Assembly: GCA_910584645.1 (NCBI GenBank)
Contig: CAJUAU010000014.1
Span: forward strand, 1-64,000
Origin: an uncultured Eubacterium sp.
Lineage (GTDB): Bacteria > Bacillota > Clostridia > Lachnospirales > Lachnospiraceae
Reading direction: 5' to 3'
Length of the DNA: 64,000 bases
This document shows positions 8,509 through 17,185 of the stretch, piece by piece. Position 1 is the first letter of the stretch; the number at the start of each line of letters is the position of its first letter. The notes under the pieces were generated by a model. The model saw only the letters and a list, made by a program, of their open reading frames with translations, did no database searches and was not told the origin of the DNA. The position numbers were made by a program, and so were the translations under genes.

Positions 8509-9678
8509 ATGAATTCGAACAAGTTTGCAGACATCATCCCCTATGGAGATCTGGGAATCATCGCATTGGAGAGCAGCAAAGAGATTGGCCGGAAAGTGGA
8601 CAGCTACATTTCTTCCTGGCGCACCATAAGTGAAAACAATGAAGAATCCATTCACTTTGCCAGCTACAAAAAAGATTCCTACCTGCTGGATGCTTCCTGC
8701 CCACGTTTTGGTTCCGGGGAGGCAAAAGGCATTCTCAACGAATCTGTCCGGGGCAAGGACCTATACATCCTGGTGGATGTATGCAACTACAGCCTCACTT
8801 ACAAGCTATGTGGCCAGATCAACCGGATGTCGCCGGACGACCACTACCAGGATCTCAAACGAATGATTGCGGCAGTCAGCGGCAAGGCAAGACGTATCAC
8901 GGTTATCATGCCATTTATGTATGAGAGCCGCCAGCACAAAAGAAGCTCCAGAGAATCTTTGGACTGTGCCCTGGCACTCCAGGAACTTGTAAATATGGGC
9001 GTGGACAGCATTATTACCTTTGATGCCCACGATCCCCGGGTTCAGAATGCAATCCCTCTGAATACATTTGAGACGGTACAGCCGACGTATCAATTCATCA
9101 AGGCAATGCTGAAAAATGTTCCCGATCTTAAGATGGATCCTAAAAATATGATGATCATCAGTCCAGACGAGGGTGCCACAGGCCGGGCAATCTACTTTGC
9201 CGGCGTCGCCGGCGTGGATATGGGTATGTTCTATAAGCGCCGGGATTATACGAAGATCATAGAGGGAAGAAATCCCATTGTTGCCCATGAATTCCTCGGT
9301 TCCGATGTGGAGGGAAAAGATGTGGTGGTTATTGACGATATGATCTCCTCTGGCGAAAGCATGATAGATGTGGCGACAGAGTTAAAGCGCCGCAAAGCAA
9401 ACCGCATCTTTGTAGCCTCGACCTTCGGTCTTTTCACCAATGGTCTTGAGAAATTTGACAAAGCCTTTAGCAGCGGACTTATCTACCGGCTTATGACCAC
9501 CAACCTGGTATATCAGCCAGAGGAACTATTAAAGAGAGAATATTACATCAACGTGGATATGAGTAAATATATCGCCCTTCTTATCAATACGCTGAATCAC
9601 GACGCTTCCATTGCAGGTCTTCTGGATCCTTCGGAACGGATACAGCGGATCCTTAAGAATTACGAAGCAAACAGGTAG
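8509..9678 (+). CDS. prs: Ribose-phosphate pyrophosphokinase
   Basis: 389-residue PRPP synthase transferring pyrophosphate from ATP to ribose-5-phosphate for nucleotide, His and Trp synthesis. It has the PRPP-binding loop VVVIDDMISSGESMID, the MPFMYESRQHKRSSRESL region and the ISPDEGATGRA segment. It is longer than the common ~315-residue form and belongs to the long clostridial subgroup, judged by length and insertions. An in-frame TTG exists 15 bases earlier, but the ATG at 8509 sits right behind GGAGGAG and is preferred. Confidence 0.92.
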   Translation: MNSNKFADIIPYGDLGIIALESSKEIGRKVDSYISSWRTISENNEESIHFASYKKDSYLLDASCPRFGSGEAKGILNESVRGKDLYILVDVCNYSLTYKLCGQINRMSPDDHYQDLKRMIAAVSGKARRITVIMPFMYESRQHKRSSRESLDCALALQELVNMGVDSIITFDAHDPRVQNAIPLNTFETVQPTYQFIKAMLKNVPDLKMDPKNMMIISPDEGATGRAIYFAGVAGVDMGMFYKRRDYTKIIEGRNPIVAHEFLGSDVEGKDVVVIDDMISSGESMIDVATELKRRKANRIFVASTFGLFTNGLEKFDKAFSSGLIYRLMTTNLVYQPEELLKREYYINVDMSKYIALLINTLNHDASIAGLLDPSERIQRILKNYEANR

Positions 9679-9716
9679 CACTGTGGCGTCAGGGAACAAA
9701 CCCCGAAACCAGAACA

Positions 9717-9765
9717 AACACAATGGTGCCTTTGCGGATGCTTTCCGCAAAGGCACCATTGTGTT
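9717..9765. terminator. Bidirectional terminator between prs and the PBP gene
   Basis: Perfect 22-bp inverted repeat (9717-9738 with 9744-9765) and a 5-base loop, lying between two convergent genes. T-rich sequence follows on the minus strand and is weaker on the plus strand. Confidence 0.8.
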
Positions 9766-9787
9766 ATAAAAATAGTATAATCCAAAA

Positions 9788-12154
9788 TTATGGTTGTACG
9801 TTTCCATTTTCATCCTTAAAAGTGGTATCGTCCGGAGAATAACTTGTATCGTCATTAGAGGAATTTCCTGTTCCGGTTCCATCTCCTGGATTCACACCAG
9901 GATCCGTACCCTGATTTCCACCTTCCTGCGTCCCCCCTCCACCAGGATCAGTGACCGGCGGTTGAGGTTCTTCTTCCTCTGGCGGCGGAGTATCATCATC
10001 CTCTTCCGGAGCTTCCGTTGGTTTAGGTCTTTTCGTTTTTTTCGGTTTTTGCTTTTTGTCATCATCCTCCTCATCTTTATCATCCTTATCCTGCTTTTTA
10101 TCGTTGGAATAAGTCCGATAATCCGGTTTCTTATCCGAAGAGGATTTTTCTTTCCAGTCATCCCTGTCCTCATATGCAAAGGTTTTAGGTTCCAGTTCTT
10201 TGTGGATCTCATTCATATATGCCTTCCACGTACGACCCGGATAGGTTGCACCATACAAGTCTGAAATCGGGACAGGATTGTCACAGCCCACCCATATTGC
10301 CGTAGTAAAATAAGGGGTAAAACCACAGAACCAGCCATCTTTCTTATCATTAGTCGTTCCGGTTTTGCCAGCGGCGGTCATTCCGTTGTCCAGTGACAGT
10401 GCCGAACCGGTACCTCTCACAAGAACACCTTTTAATATATCCACCATCGTATTCGCCGCATGGGCATCATAGATGTATTTTTCATCCACATCATCATCCA
10501 GTATGGTATTTCCTTCAGAGTCCAGAATCTTTACAATACAGGTAGGTTCCCGGTATTTTCCATCATTCTCTATGGTTGCATAGGCTGATGCCATCTCCAG
10601 CGGACTGCACCCGTAGGTGAGACCGCCCAGGGATGAGGCGCTGAAATAATCATTCTTATCAATCTTTGAAAAATTCATTTTCAACAGATATTCAAGCCCG
10701 GTTTCCGGGGTCAGCTCCTCAAAAAGCTGCCAGGCGATGGTATTCAAAGACTGTTCCACTGCATACCGCAGGGTAACTCGTCCGTGATACTTTCCATTGG
10801 AGTTGGAAGGGCCATCTTCAAATTTGTGGTCATTCACAATGGAATCCGGCGTGTAATCCCTCTCCAGGGAAGGAGTATACACGAGTACAGGCTTGATACT
10901 GCTTCCCGGCTGCCGGTATGACTGGTAGGCACGGTTCAGGGTATATCCACTGGTTTTCTGGCTTCTTCCGCCAACTACCGCCACTACTCTTCCGGTCTTA
11001 TTGTCGATACAGACACCGGCGCCCTGCATCTTATAAATACCATTTGTCCCCTTCTCAGTAAATCCTGCCAGGTTGGTATTGATGGCCTGCTGCAGAGCCT
11101 TCTGCTTTTTCAGGTCAATGGATGTATAGATCCGGTATCCGTTGTTCAAAAGCTGTTTTTGCGCCGCCGCATAGGCGTCGTTGTATTCTTCTTTGTATGC
11201 ACTTGCTTCTTTATCAGAATCAAATTGGTTGCGGAACTTAAATCCATTTAGTTCCATCAGCTTTCTTGTAGCGCAATAAGTCACAAATGTCTGAATAAAA
11301 TTCCGTTTTACTGGTTCAGTGATATTTAGCTTTATTTTCTCTTCCACTGCCAGATCATATTCTTCCTGGGTGATCGCTTTGTCTTCCAACATCTGTTTCA
11401 GTATCCGGTCACGCCTCTTTAGTGTATTTTCCATGCGCTCCACCGGATCATAAAGAGTCGGGTTATTCGGTATCGCACAGAGGAAACAGAGCTGGGACAG
11501 GCTTAAATCTTTGCAGCTGGCACTGAAATATCCTTTCGCCGCTGCTTCAATACCATAGTAACCATTAGAAAAATAAATACTGTTCAGATAGAACTCAAAA
11601 ATCTGCCTTTTATTGTATTTCTTCTCCAATTCCAGCGCTATAAATATTTCTTTGATCTTTCTCTCATAAGTTTTTTCCGTATTCAGGAAGATTCCCCTTG
11701 CCAGCTGCTGGGTGATCGTACTGGCTCCCTGACTGATCTCGCCCTTATTCTGGATCTGAACCCACACGGCACGAATGATCCCTTCCGCATCAATTCCATT
11801 GTGGGAATAAAACTTCTTATCCTCTGTCACAATAAAAGCATCCTGCACATACTCAGGTATCTCATCAATCGGAAGATAATATGAATCCTTGTCTCCTTTG
11901 AGCACAGCAATCTGCTTTCCCTTGGAATTGTAGGCGATGGAGGTTTCAGAGCTGCGGAAGGTCTCCGGTGTAGAACTTTTCACCAGCTGGATCGCCTGAT
12001 CCTGGGCAGCAAAAATATCCCTCCCATATTTTACATAAAATACAATCCCTGCTACAAGCAGAGTGACCAGGAACAACAAAATAAATATCTTAAAGCCAAA
12101 CCAGAACTTCGGGTGCTTTCTCTGCTTTTTCTTTTTTACTTTATTTTTAGCCAT
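9788..12154 (-). CDS. Class A penicillin-binding protein (PBP1A family)
   Basis: 788-residue bifunctional peptidoglycan synthase. One N-terminal membrane anchor (residues ~18-40) follows a Lys/Arg-rich tail. The GT51 glycosyltransferase domain shows TEDKKFYSHNGID (catalytic Glu), QGASTITQQLARG and KKYNKRQIFEFYLN. The transpeptidase domain has the SxxK serine in QPGSSIKPV, an SLN triad and the KTGTT box. The last ~130 residues are a low-complexity Lys/Asp then Pro/Glu/Gly-rich tail, likely disordered outside the membrane. Transcribed convergently with prs. Confidence 0.93.
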   Translation of the reverse strand: MAKNKVKKKKQRKHPKFWFGFKIFILLFLVTLLVAGIVFYVKYGRDIFAAQDQAIQLVKSSTPETFRSSETSIAYNSKGKQIAVLKGDKDSYYLPIDEIPEYVQDAFIVTEDKKFYSHNGIDAEGIIRAVWVQIQNKGEISQGASTITQQLARGIFLNTEKTYERKIKEIFIALELEKKYNKRQIFEFYLNSIYFSNGYYGIEAAAKGYFSASCKDLSLSQLCFLCAIPNNPTLYDPVERMENTLKRRDRILKQMLEDKAITQEEYDLAVEEKIKLNITEPVKRNFIQTFVTYCATRKLMELNGFKFRNQFDSDKEASAYKEEYNDAYAAAQKQLLNNGYRIYTSIDLKKQKALQQAINTNLAGFTEKGTNGIYKMQGAGVCIDNKTGRVVAVVGGRSQKTSGYTLNRAYQSYRQPGSSIKPVLVYTPSLERDYTPDSIVNDHKFEDGPSNSNGKYHGRVTLRYAVEQSLNTIAWQLFEELTPETGLEYLLKMNFSKIDKNDYFSASSLGGLTYGCSPLEMASAYATIENDGKYREPTCIVKILDSEGNTILDDDVDEKYIYDAHAANTMVDILKGVLVRGTGSALSLDNGMTAAGKTGTTNDKKDGWFCGFTPYFTTAIWVGCDNPVPISDLYGATYPGRTWKAYMNEIHKELEPKTFAYEDRDDWKEKSSSDKKPDYRTYSNDKKQDKDDKDEEDDDKKQKPKKTKRPKPTEAPEEDDDTPPPEEEEPQPPVTDPGGGGTQEGGNQGTDPGVNPGDGTGTGNSSNDDTSYSPDDTTFKDENGNVQP

Positions 12155-12207
12155 AAAAGCCTCCCATCAAATACTAAGTTTAAACATACAAACTATTTTA
12201 ACACAGT

Positions 12208-13395
12208 TTAGGGTATCTTGCAAAGTATTTCTGAGTGTATAAACCGTGCCCTGTGTGCCCATGTATGCCCCCTGTTCGCCATACGGTATCCCTGCGCCAC
12301 CAGATATTCCCATTTTTCTTTATCTGAGAGAATCTGCTCTGCTTTCTCCGGAAGTTCCTCCAGTTTTGCCAGATCATAACGGACAAAATGCTTTCCGTCC
12401 TCCAGGATCTCATCCATATACCGCGAACTGTCGCTGAGGCTGACTGCCCCATTCAGCATGGAATTAAATACCCGGTCATGGGCTCCGTCTTTAAACCAGG
12501 GCATAACATTCAGGGATAAGCGGCTGCGGCTGATCTGCTGGAGGCACCCCAGAGAATCCAGCACATTTCCGTTTATAATATTTTCAGGATGACGGCATTC
12601 CAACTGATCCCAGCCCGCGCCAAAGCAATGCACCCGGAAACCATGGTCTACCAACGTCTTCACTACCTCGCCGCGGAAATAGTGACGTACATACAGGTCG
12701 ATAAAGATCATATTGGGCATGGTCTCTTTCAGCCCCTTTTCATCAATATCCTCCACATCCCGGTTCAGGTGTTCCATGATCACAGCATCCATGGACCTCC
12801 ATGGATGACGTATCAGATCATGTATGATATCATAATAAAATTCCGCATATTCTTCCCCATGGCGATGGATCGCCTCATGGAAGATTGATGGCGGATTATA
12901 ATTGCCTGTAAACACAATGTCATACTTTCTGTCATCATAACCGGGAATTTTCCCATTTTCCCACAGACTTGTACCTCCCAGCGGCATGAATGGCCCCCGG
13001 CGCATCTCCGGAAAAAAACGTTTGAGATAAGCCTCATGCTCCCTGTCGATAGAAATCTGTATATATTTCTTAGGCAGATAGGGAAGAAACTTGTGATAAT
13101 AAAATGGATGATCCACCACAATATTAATAAACAGCACATCTCTGGCATCAAAAAAAGATATGCCCTCCGAATCAATAAAATACTCCTCCCCGGCACAGCC
13201 GTCAAAGTTAAAACTAACCGCGGCTGTCACCCCGGGTTCACAGAACCAGATCAGGTCACTCAGGCTTCGGTATTCTTTGCACTGGTCAAAGTAAAACACT
13301 TCATATCCCAGCAGTTCAAAAGTCTTTCCCATCTGTTCAGAGAAAAACCACAGGGTCTCTATTCCTTTTGTAAAGAGTATAATTTTTTTTATCAT
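12208..13395 (-). CDS. Glycosyltransferase, CgeB/DUF3880-like
   Basis: 395-residue protein with a GT-B architecture: N-terminal Rossmann half starting IKKIILFTKG, a middle VFTGNYN segment, and a C-terminal Glyco_trans_1_2-type half with SRLSLNVMPWFKDGAHDRVFNSMLNGA, which resembles the sugar-nucleotide-binding region of spore-coat CgeB and DUF3880 proteins. No signal peptide. The start is uncertain: the frame is open 29 residues further upstream, and the chosen ATG has only a weak GCGGGG ribosome binding site. Substrate unknown; a role in spore or cell-surface glycosylation is inference. Confidence 0.75.
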   Translation of the reverse strand: MIKKIILFTKGIETLWFFSEQMGKTFELLGYEVFYFDQCKEYRSLSDLIWFCEPGVTAAVSFNFDGCAGEEYFIDSEGISFFDARDVLFINIVVDHPFYYHKFLPYLPKKYIQISIDREHEAYLKRFFPEMRRGPFMPLGGTSLWENGKIPGYDDRKYDIVFTGNYNPPSIFHEAIHRHGEEYAEFYYDIIHDLIRHPWRSMDAVIMEHLNRDVEDIDEKGLKETMPNMIFIDLYVRHYFRGEVVKTLVDHGFRVHCFGAGWDQLECRHPENIINGNVLDSLGCLQQISRSRLSLNVMPWFKDGAHDRVFNSMLNGAVSLSDSSRYMDEILEDGKHFVRYDLAKLEELPEKAEQILSDKEKWEYLVAQGYRMANRGHTWAHRARFIHSEILCKIP

Positions 13396-13481
13396 ATTGT
13401 ACCCCGCTCTCGTATCACACAAACTTGGGTGTGAACTCATAAACTTGTAGAGGCAAAAATTTATTTTTCCTCTTCCAGACA

Positions 13482-13673
13482 TGCCGCCACGGGCGGCACA
13501 AATAATCCATGAAAAGCGTGTGACCCTGTGCTTCGCACAGGCACAAACAATACTTGAATTAGTGGCGTAGAATCCGCTTTGCGGATTCTACCAGTGTGAA
13601 TAGGCAGCTTTGCTGCCGTAGAACTTCTAGCTTTTGTGTTTTAAAAGCTTAGAAGTTCTATTCACACTTTTTT
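13482..13673 (+). other. Serial-hairpin region; candidate structured RNA
   Basis: Gap between divergent genes with hairpins at 13482-13498, 13525-13541 and 13567-13591 (11-bp arms). Then an 11-bp outer stem (13593-13603 with 13658-13668) encloses two internal hairpins (13603-13617 and 13619-13660), giving a three-way junction followed by TTTTTT at 13668-13673. Arms are perfect with 3-base TTT/TTC/ACG loops. No open frame. Most of the 13396-13792 gap is covered by this structure and the downstream promoter. Confidence 0.55.
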
Positions 13674-13713
13674 CTGTCTTTATCTTACCTCTAAATTCTT
13701 TGAATCTCAAGGT

Positions 13714-13739
13714 TAAGTTTTAAATATTTGGTCCGATAT
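13714..13739 (+). promoter_or_regulatory. Sigma-D (flagellar) type promoter
   Basis: TAAG (13714-13717), 15-base spacer, CCGATAT (13733-13739). This matches the B. subtilis sigma-D/sigma-28 consensus TAAA-N15-CCGATAT with a single mismatch. It lies 53 bases before the ATG at 13793. Confidence 0.75.
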
Positions 13740-13792
13740 ATATACTAGATAAGGATTTATGTCCGTAAATTAAAACCAAGGAGGGGAAAAAA

Positions 13793-14398
13793 ATGAGTGT
13801 TAACGGAGTTTCTAATTCTCAGTCCACAGCCTACAAACCGGTTTCTAATACAACCACAAAGGCTGCAGACAAAACAAAGAACGAATCTGTTTCTTCCAAA
13901 GAGACGGGTGTTGTTTATGAACCATCTAAAGCTACGGAGAGCGCCGGTTCAAAAGTAAAAGATTATTCCAGTATTGCAAAACAGATGAAAGGCGAGCTGA
14001 ATACGAAAAATCAGCAGCTTCAGAATCTGGTAAACCAGCTTCTGAACAAGCAGGCAAACAAATACACCAAGCTTTCTCAGTTATTTGAGGATGTAAAAAA
14101 TGGAAAGATCAGCGTTGATCCAAATACAGTAGCCCAGGCACAGAAAGACATTGCTGATGATGGTTACTGGGGCATCGAGCAGACCAGCGACCGCCTGGTT
14201 TCCATGGCTCAGGCTCTCAGCGGCGGAGATTCTGCCAAGGCAGATAAAATGATCGCTGCGATCAAAAAAGGCTTCGATCAGGCTGCAAAAGCATGGGGAG
14301 GCGAACTTCCGGATATCTGCCAGAAAACCATTGACTCAGCAGTAAAGAAAATGGAAAACTGGCGCGATGGACTTTCTACTCCAAAGACCGAGGAATAA
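13793..14398 (+). CDS. Conserved hypothetical, probably sigma-D regulon
   Basis: 201-residue soluble protein without signal peptide or membrane segment. Residues 1-70 are Ser/Thr/Lys-rich and likely disordered. Residues ~75-195 form a helical domain with DISDDGYWG-like (here IADDGYWGIEQTSDRLV), a Gln-Ala-Leu-Ser-Gly-Gly-Asp turn and KAWGGELPDIC, recalling the DUF5610-type domain found in flagellated Clostridia and Vibrio. Function unknown. A near-perfect sigma-D promoter drives it, so expression with flagellar genes is expected. It has a strong AAGGAGGGG ribosome binding site and its own terminator: a monocistronic unit. Confidence 0.7.
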   Translation: MSVNGVSNSQSTAYKPVSNTTTKAADKTKNESVSSKETGVVYEPSKATESAGSKVKDYSSIAKQMKGELNTKNQQLQNLVNQLLNKQANKYTKLSQLFEDVKNGKISVDPNTVAQAQKDIADDGYWGIEQTSDRLVSMAQALSGGDSAKADKMIAAIKKGFDQAAKAWGGELPDICQKTIDSAVKKMENWRDGLSTPKTEE

Positions 14399-14416
14399 TA
14401 AACAACATATTCGTTT

Positions 14417-14462
14417 AGGGGCATCTGCACGAGAGATACATATCCCCCATGCAGATGCCCCT
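14417..14462 (+). terminator. Rho-independent terminator
   Basis: 13-bp perfect stem (14417-14429 with 14450-14462), 20-base loop, then CTTTTC. Ends the single-gene sigma-D transcript. Confidence 0.8.
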
Positions 14463-14494
14463 CTTTTCATTTATAGTCCTCCAAACCGATCCAC

Positions 14495-14787
14495 CTAATA
14501 ACTTTTTAATCCCATCGGAGCAATTTTATTGGCCTCCGCACTCCAATTCGGAAGACTTATTTTCCACCCCATCTCCTGAGTCAGTTCACATTCTAAATAA
14601 TCTATTTTATCGTTTACATCAAGAAAGCAAGCTGTTCTGGAATAATATCATAATGTATTTCTTTCTCTTTATGAGGCTGAACTTTTGTTTTTGACTCTGT
14701 ATTTTTATTATCTTCCCCCGCCCCACAGCCAGCGCAAAATAACACCAGACCTATTATTATCATTAGTATCCTGAGAAATGTTTTCAA
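14495..14787 (-). pseudogene. Small lipoprotein gene broken by a frameshift
   Basis: On the minus strand a TTG at 14785-14787, 6 bases after GGAGGG, opens a lipoprotein: MKTFLRILMIIIIGLVLFC then AGC lipobox, followed by a Lys/Glu-rich linker and IIPEQ. That frame stops at 14614-14616. The next frame continues from about 14640 as ACFLDVNDKIDYLECELTQE and ends at 14495-14497, giving one ~97-residue protein if a single base is restored near 14633-14640. It is too short for an ATG-only ORF search. Family unknown. Confidence 0.6.
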
Positions 14788-14822
14788 TTAAAAACCCTCC
14801 TATTATATCACATAAATCCTCT

Positions 14823-14869
14823 AAAAAAGGTACTTCCCAAGCCAATAATGACTCGGAAAATACCTTTTT
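14823..14869 (-). terminator. Terminator after the GH13 gene
   Basis: AAAAAGGTA (14861-14869, minus reading) pairs with TACCTTTTTT (14823-14832), ending in a T run on the minus strand, 13 bases after the GH13 stop codon. Confidence 0.6.
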
Positions 14870-14881
14870 AAAACTAAAATA

Positions 14882-16939
14882 TCAGTACCCCCGCTCCACA
14901 GACTTCACAATGATCGCCGCATCTGGTTCCAGGTCCACGGTGATTTTTCCGTCCTTCACCACATAGATCCTCGCATTGACGTCAAATCCACCGTTGTCGC
15001 TGTAGATCATGGAAGCCATGGTCTCTCCGTCGTGCATCTCCAGCCGCCATACAGGAACTTCCACCTGGCGTCTCCCTCCGCCAGCCTGCACCAGCACAAA
15101 AAACTTATCCTTTTCATCAAAGCGGCCATAACCGATCAGATTCCTCTCGTTTAAAAGGTAGATCAGTCCCCCTGTGCGCAGGGCAGTATAATCTTTGTGA
15201 ATGCGGATGGCTTCTTTGTGAAAAAGAATCAGTTCATGATCTTCTTTGCCCCATGGATAGGTCCGTCGGTTATCCGGATCGGTCCAGCCGCGTACACCAG
15301 CTTCATCACCATAATATACGGTGGGAGCGCCCAGCCAGGTCATCTGAATGATCACCGCGGCCATCATGGCGGCTTTGCGCACACCGTAGTTCGCCGACTC
15401 CGGTCCGGCAGAGGCTGTTCTTCCGACACGCCCGTTGGTTCTAGTCAAAAACCGGGAATGATCATGATTGGATAACTCATTCATCGCTACCAAAAGAGAC
15501 TGCATACTGAATTTTGCTGAAAATTCTGTCATCCGGGCAAAAAACAGATCGCTGTTTCCTTTTAAGTCGGGACGGCTCACATCGCTGTGTTTCTCCATTC
15601 CGGTCAAAAACCAGCTCACCGGCTCCATAAACGCATCGTAGTTCATAACAGTATCCCATTGATCCCCTTCCAGCCAGGAGGAGGGATCCCCATAATGCTC
15701 CGCCAGGATGATCGCTTCTGGATTTGCTTCCTTCACGTTTTTCCGGAAATCCCGCCAGAACTTGTGGTTAAATTCTTCGGAGTGTCCCAGATCCGCCGCC
15801 ACATCCAGCCGCCATCCATCCACGTTATAAGGTGCAGATACCCATTTTCTTGCGATGCGCATAATATATTCATAAAGTTTATCTGAATCCTCATAATTCA
15901 GCTTTGGCAGGGTGTCATGCCCCCACCAGCCGTCGTAGTGGGTATTACGGGGCCAGGTTCCGTCCGGAAAAAATTTAAAAAAGTCATGATAAGGGCTTTT
16001 CTCTTCTATATATGCTCCTTTATTATAAGAAGCATCCATTTCGTAGATCCCTTCCCTGTCAATCCATTTATTAAAGGAACCGCAGTGGTTAAACACACCA
16101 TCTAAAATGACCTTCATGCCCCGCTCGTGTACTTTCTCCATAAAATAGGCAAAAAACTTGTTGGATGCTTCCAGGTTCTTTTTATCCACGACGCGCTTTA
16201 TATATCTGGAAGCATGAGAATTATCATGATCCCCTTCTTCCAGTGTATCTCCGCCATCTTCCTGAATAACAGTAAAATGCGGATCGATATGATCATAATC
16301 CTGTGTATCATATTTGTGGTTAGAAGGAGAAACAAAGATGGGGTTCAGGTAAAGTACCTCAACGCCTAAATCCTGAAGGTAATCCAGCTTATCCAGAACT
16401 CCCTGGAGATCTCCACCATAAAATTCCCGCACTCCCATAGACGCAGGATATTTACTCCAGTTTGATACACCTTTTACATGCTCGCCAATGTAGGAATACT
16501 CGTCATTCACCACATCGTTGCTGCGGTCTCCGTTGTTAAAGCGGTCCACATAGATCTGATAAAATACCGCGCCTTTTGCCCAGTCCGGTGTCTTATATCC
16601 CGGAAAAATCCGATAGTAAAATCTCTGTTCCGGCTGATCCACGTCGCCTTTCTTCGTAAAGTAAACTTTTTCCTCCCCCCGCTGGACAAGAAAACAATAC
16701 CCAAAACTCTCTGTCCCCAGCTGCACTGTAGTTTTGTAATAATCAAACAGCTGTCCAGATTTTTCTTTTTCCATCTGGATCTTTCCGTTCTCTGTCACAA
16801 GATACACCATATCAGCATTATCTTTCCCTGTGCGGCACCGAAGCACTACCTGCTCATTGATCCCAGGTTCCATCGGTGAGACATACTGTTCCGTACCTGA
16901 ACTAAATATTGCTTCCCGAATTAATTTTCCTGTTTTCAT
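14882..16939 (-). CDS. GH13 alpha-glycosidase (neopullulanase/cyclomaltodextrinase type)
   Basis: 685-residue intracellular amylolytic enzyme. An N-terminal beta-domain (~1-125, CBM34-like) precedes the catalytic barrel beginning PDWAKGAVFYQIYVDRFNNGD. GH13 regions are visible: DGVFNHCG, GWRLDVAADLGH (Asp nucleophile), IILAEHYGD (Glu acid/base) and NHDHSRF (transition-state Asp). A C-terminal beta-domain follows. No signal peptide, consistent with breakdown of imported maltodextrins or glycogen. The start is the ATG seven bases after GAGGAG; a nearer ATG would leave one base of spacing. Confidence 0.88.
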   Translation of the reverse strand: MKTGKLIREAIFSSGTEQYVSPMEPGINEQVVLRCRTGKDNADMVYLVTENGKIQMEKEKSGQLFDYYKTTVQLGTESFGYCFLVQRGEEKVYFTKKGDVDQPEQRFYYRIFPGYKTPDWAKGAVFYQIYVDRFNNGDRSNDVVNDEYSYIGEHVKGVSNWSKYPASMGVREFYGGDLQGVLDKLDYLQDLGVEVLYLNPIFVSPSNHKYDTQDYDHIDPHFTVIQEDGGDTLEEGDHDNSHASRYIKRVVDKKNLEASNKFFAYFMEKVHERGMKVILDGVFNHCGSFNKWIDREGIYEMDASYNKGAYIEEKSPYHDFFKFFPDGTWPRNTHYDGWWGHDTLPKLNYEDSDKLYEYIMRIARKWVSAPYNVDGWRLDVAADLGHSEEFNHKFWRDFRKNVKEANPEAIILAEHYGDPSSWLEGDQWDTVMNYDAFMEPVSWFLTGMEKHSDVSRPDLKGNSDLFFARMTEFSAKFSMQSLLVAMNELSNHDHSRFLTRTNGRVGRTASAGPESANYGVRKAAMMAAVIIQMTWLGAPTVYYGDEAGVRGWTDPDNRRTYPWGKEDHELILFHKEAIRIHKDYTALRTGGLIYLLNERNLIGYGRFDEKDKFFVLVQAGGGRRQVEVPVWRLEMHDGETMASMIYSDNGGFDVNARIYVVKDGKITVDLEPDAAIIVKSVERGY

Positions 16940-16973
16940 AGTCATACTCCTCATTATTATGATTCCAAATAGT

Positions 16974-17006
16974 CAAAAGGACAGCTTCACGTCGGCTGTC
17001 CTTTTG
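16974..17006 (-). terminator. Terminator between ftsH and the GH13 gene
   Basis: 12-bp stem (CAAAAGGACAGC with GCTGTCCTTTTG) followed on the minus strand by TTTTG. Ends the long ftsH operon. Confidence 0.75.
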
Positions 17007-17063
17007 GGAGAAGGTATTTTTGTTACTTATGGGGTGTAGCAAAAACTATATAATGTATTGGGG

Positions 17064-17096
17064 TTTACGATAAGAAGTATAGCATCTTATCGTAAA
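17064..17096. repeat. 12-bp inverted repeat downstream of ftsH
   Basis: TTTACGATAAGA (17064-17075) and its exact complement (17085-17096), 9-base loop, no T run on either strand. It may be a processing hairpin or an operator for the GH13 gene. Confidence 0.5.
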
Positions 17097-17185
17097 TAAG
17101 TGTGCACAAACATTGATAAATTTCAATAAATTATTTGTGAGTATTGCCCAATCATTTCTCCTCTTTTGAGAACCTGCACAATCGC

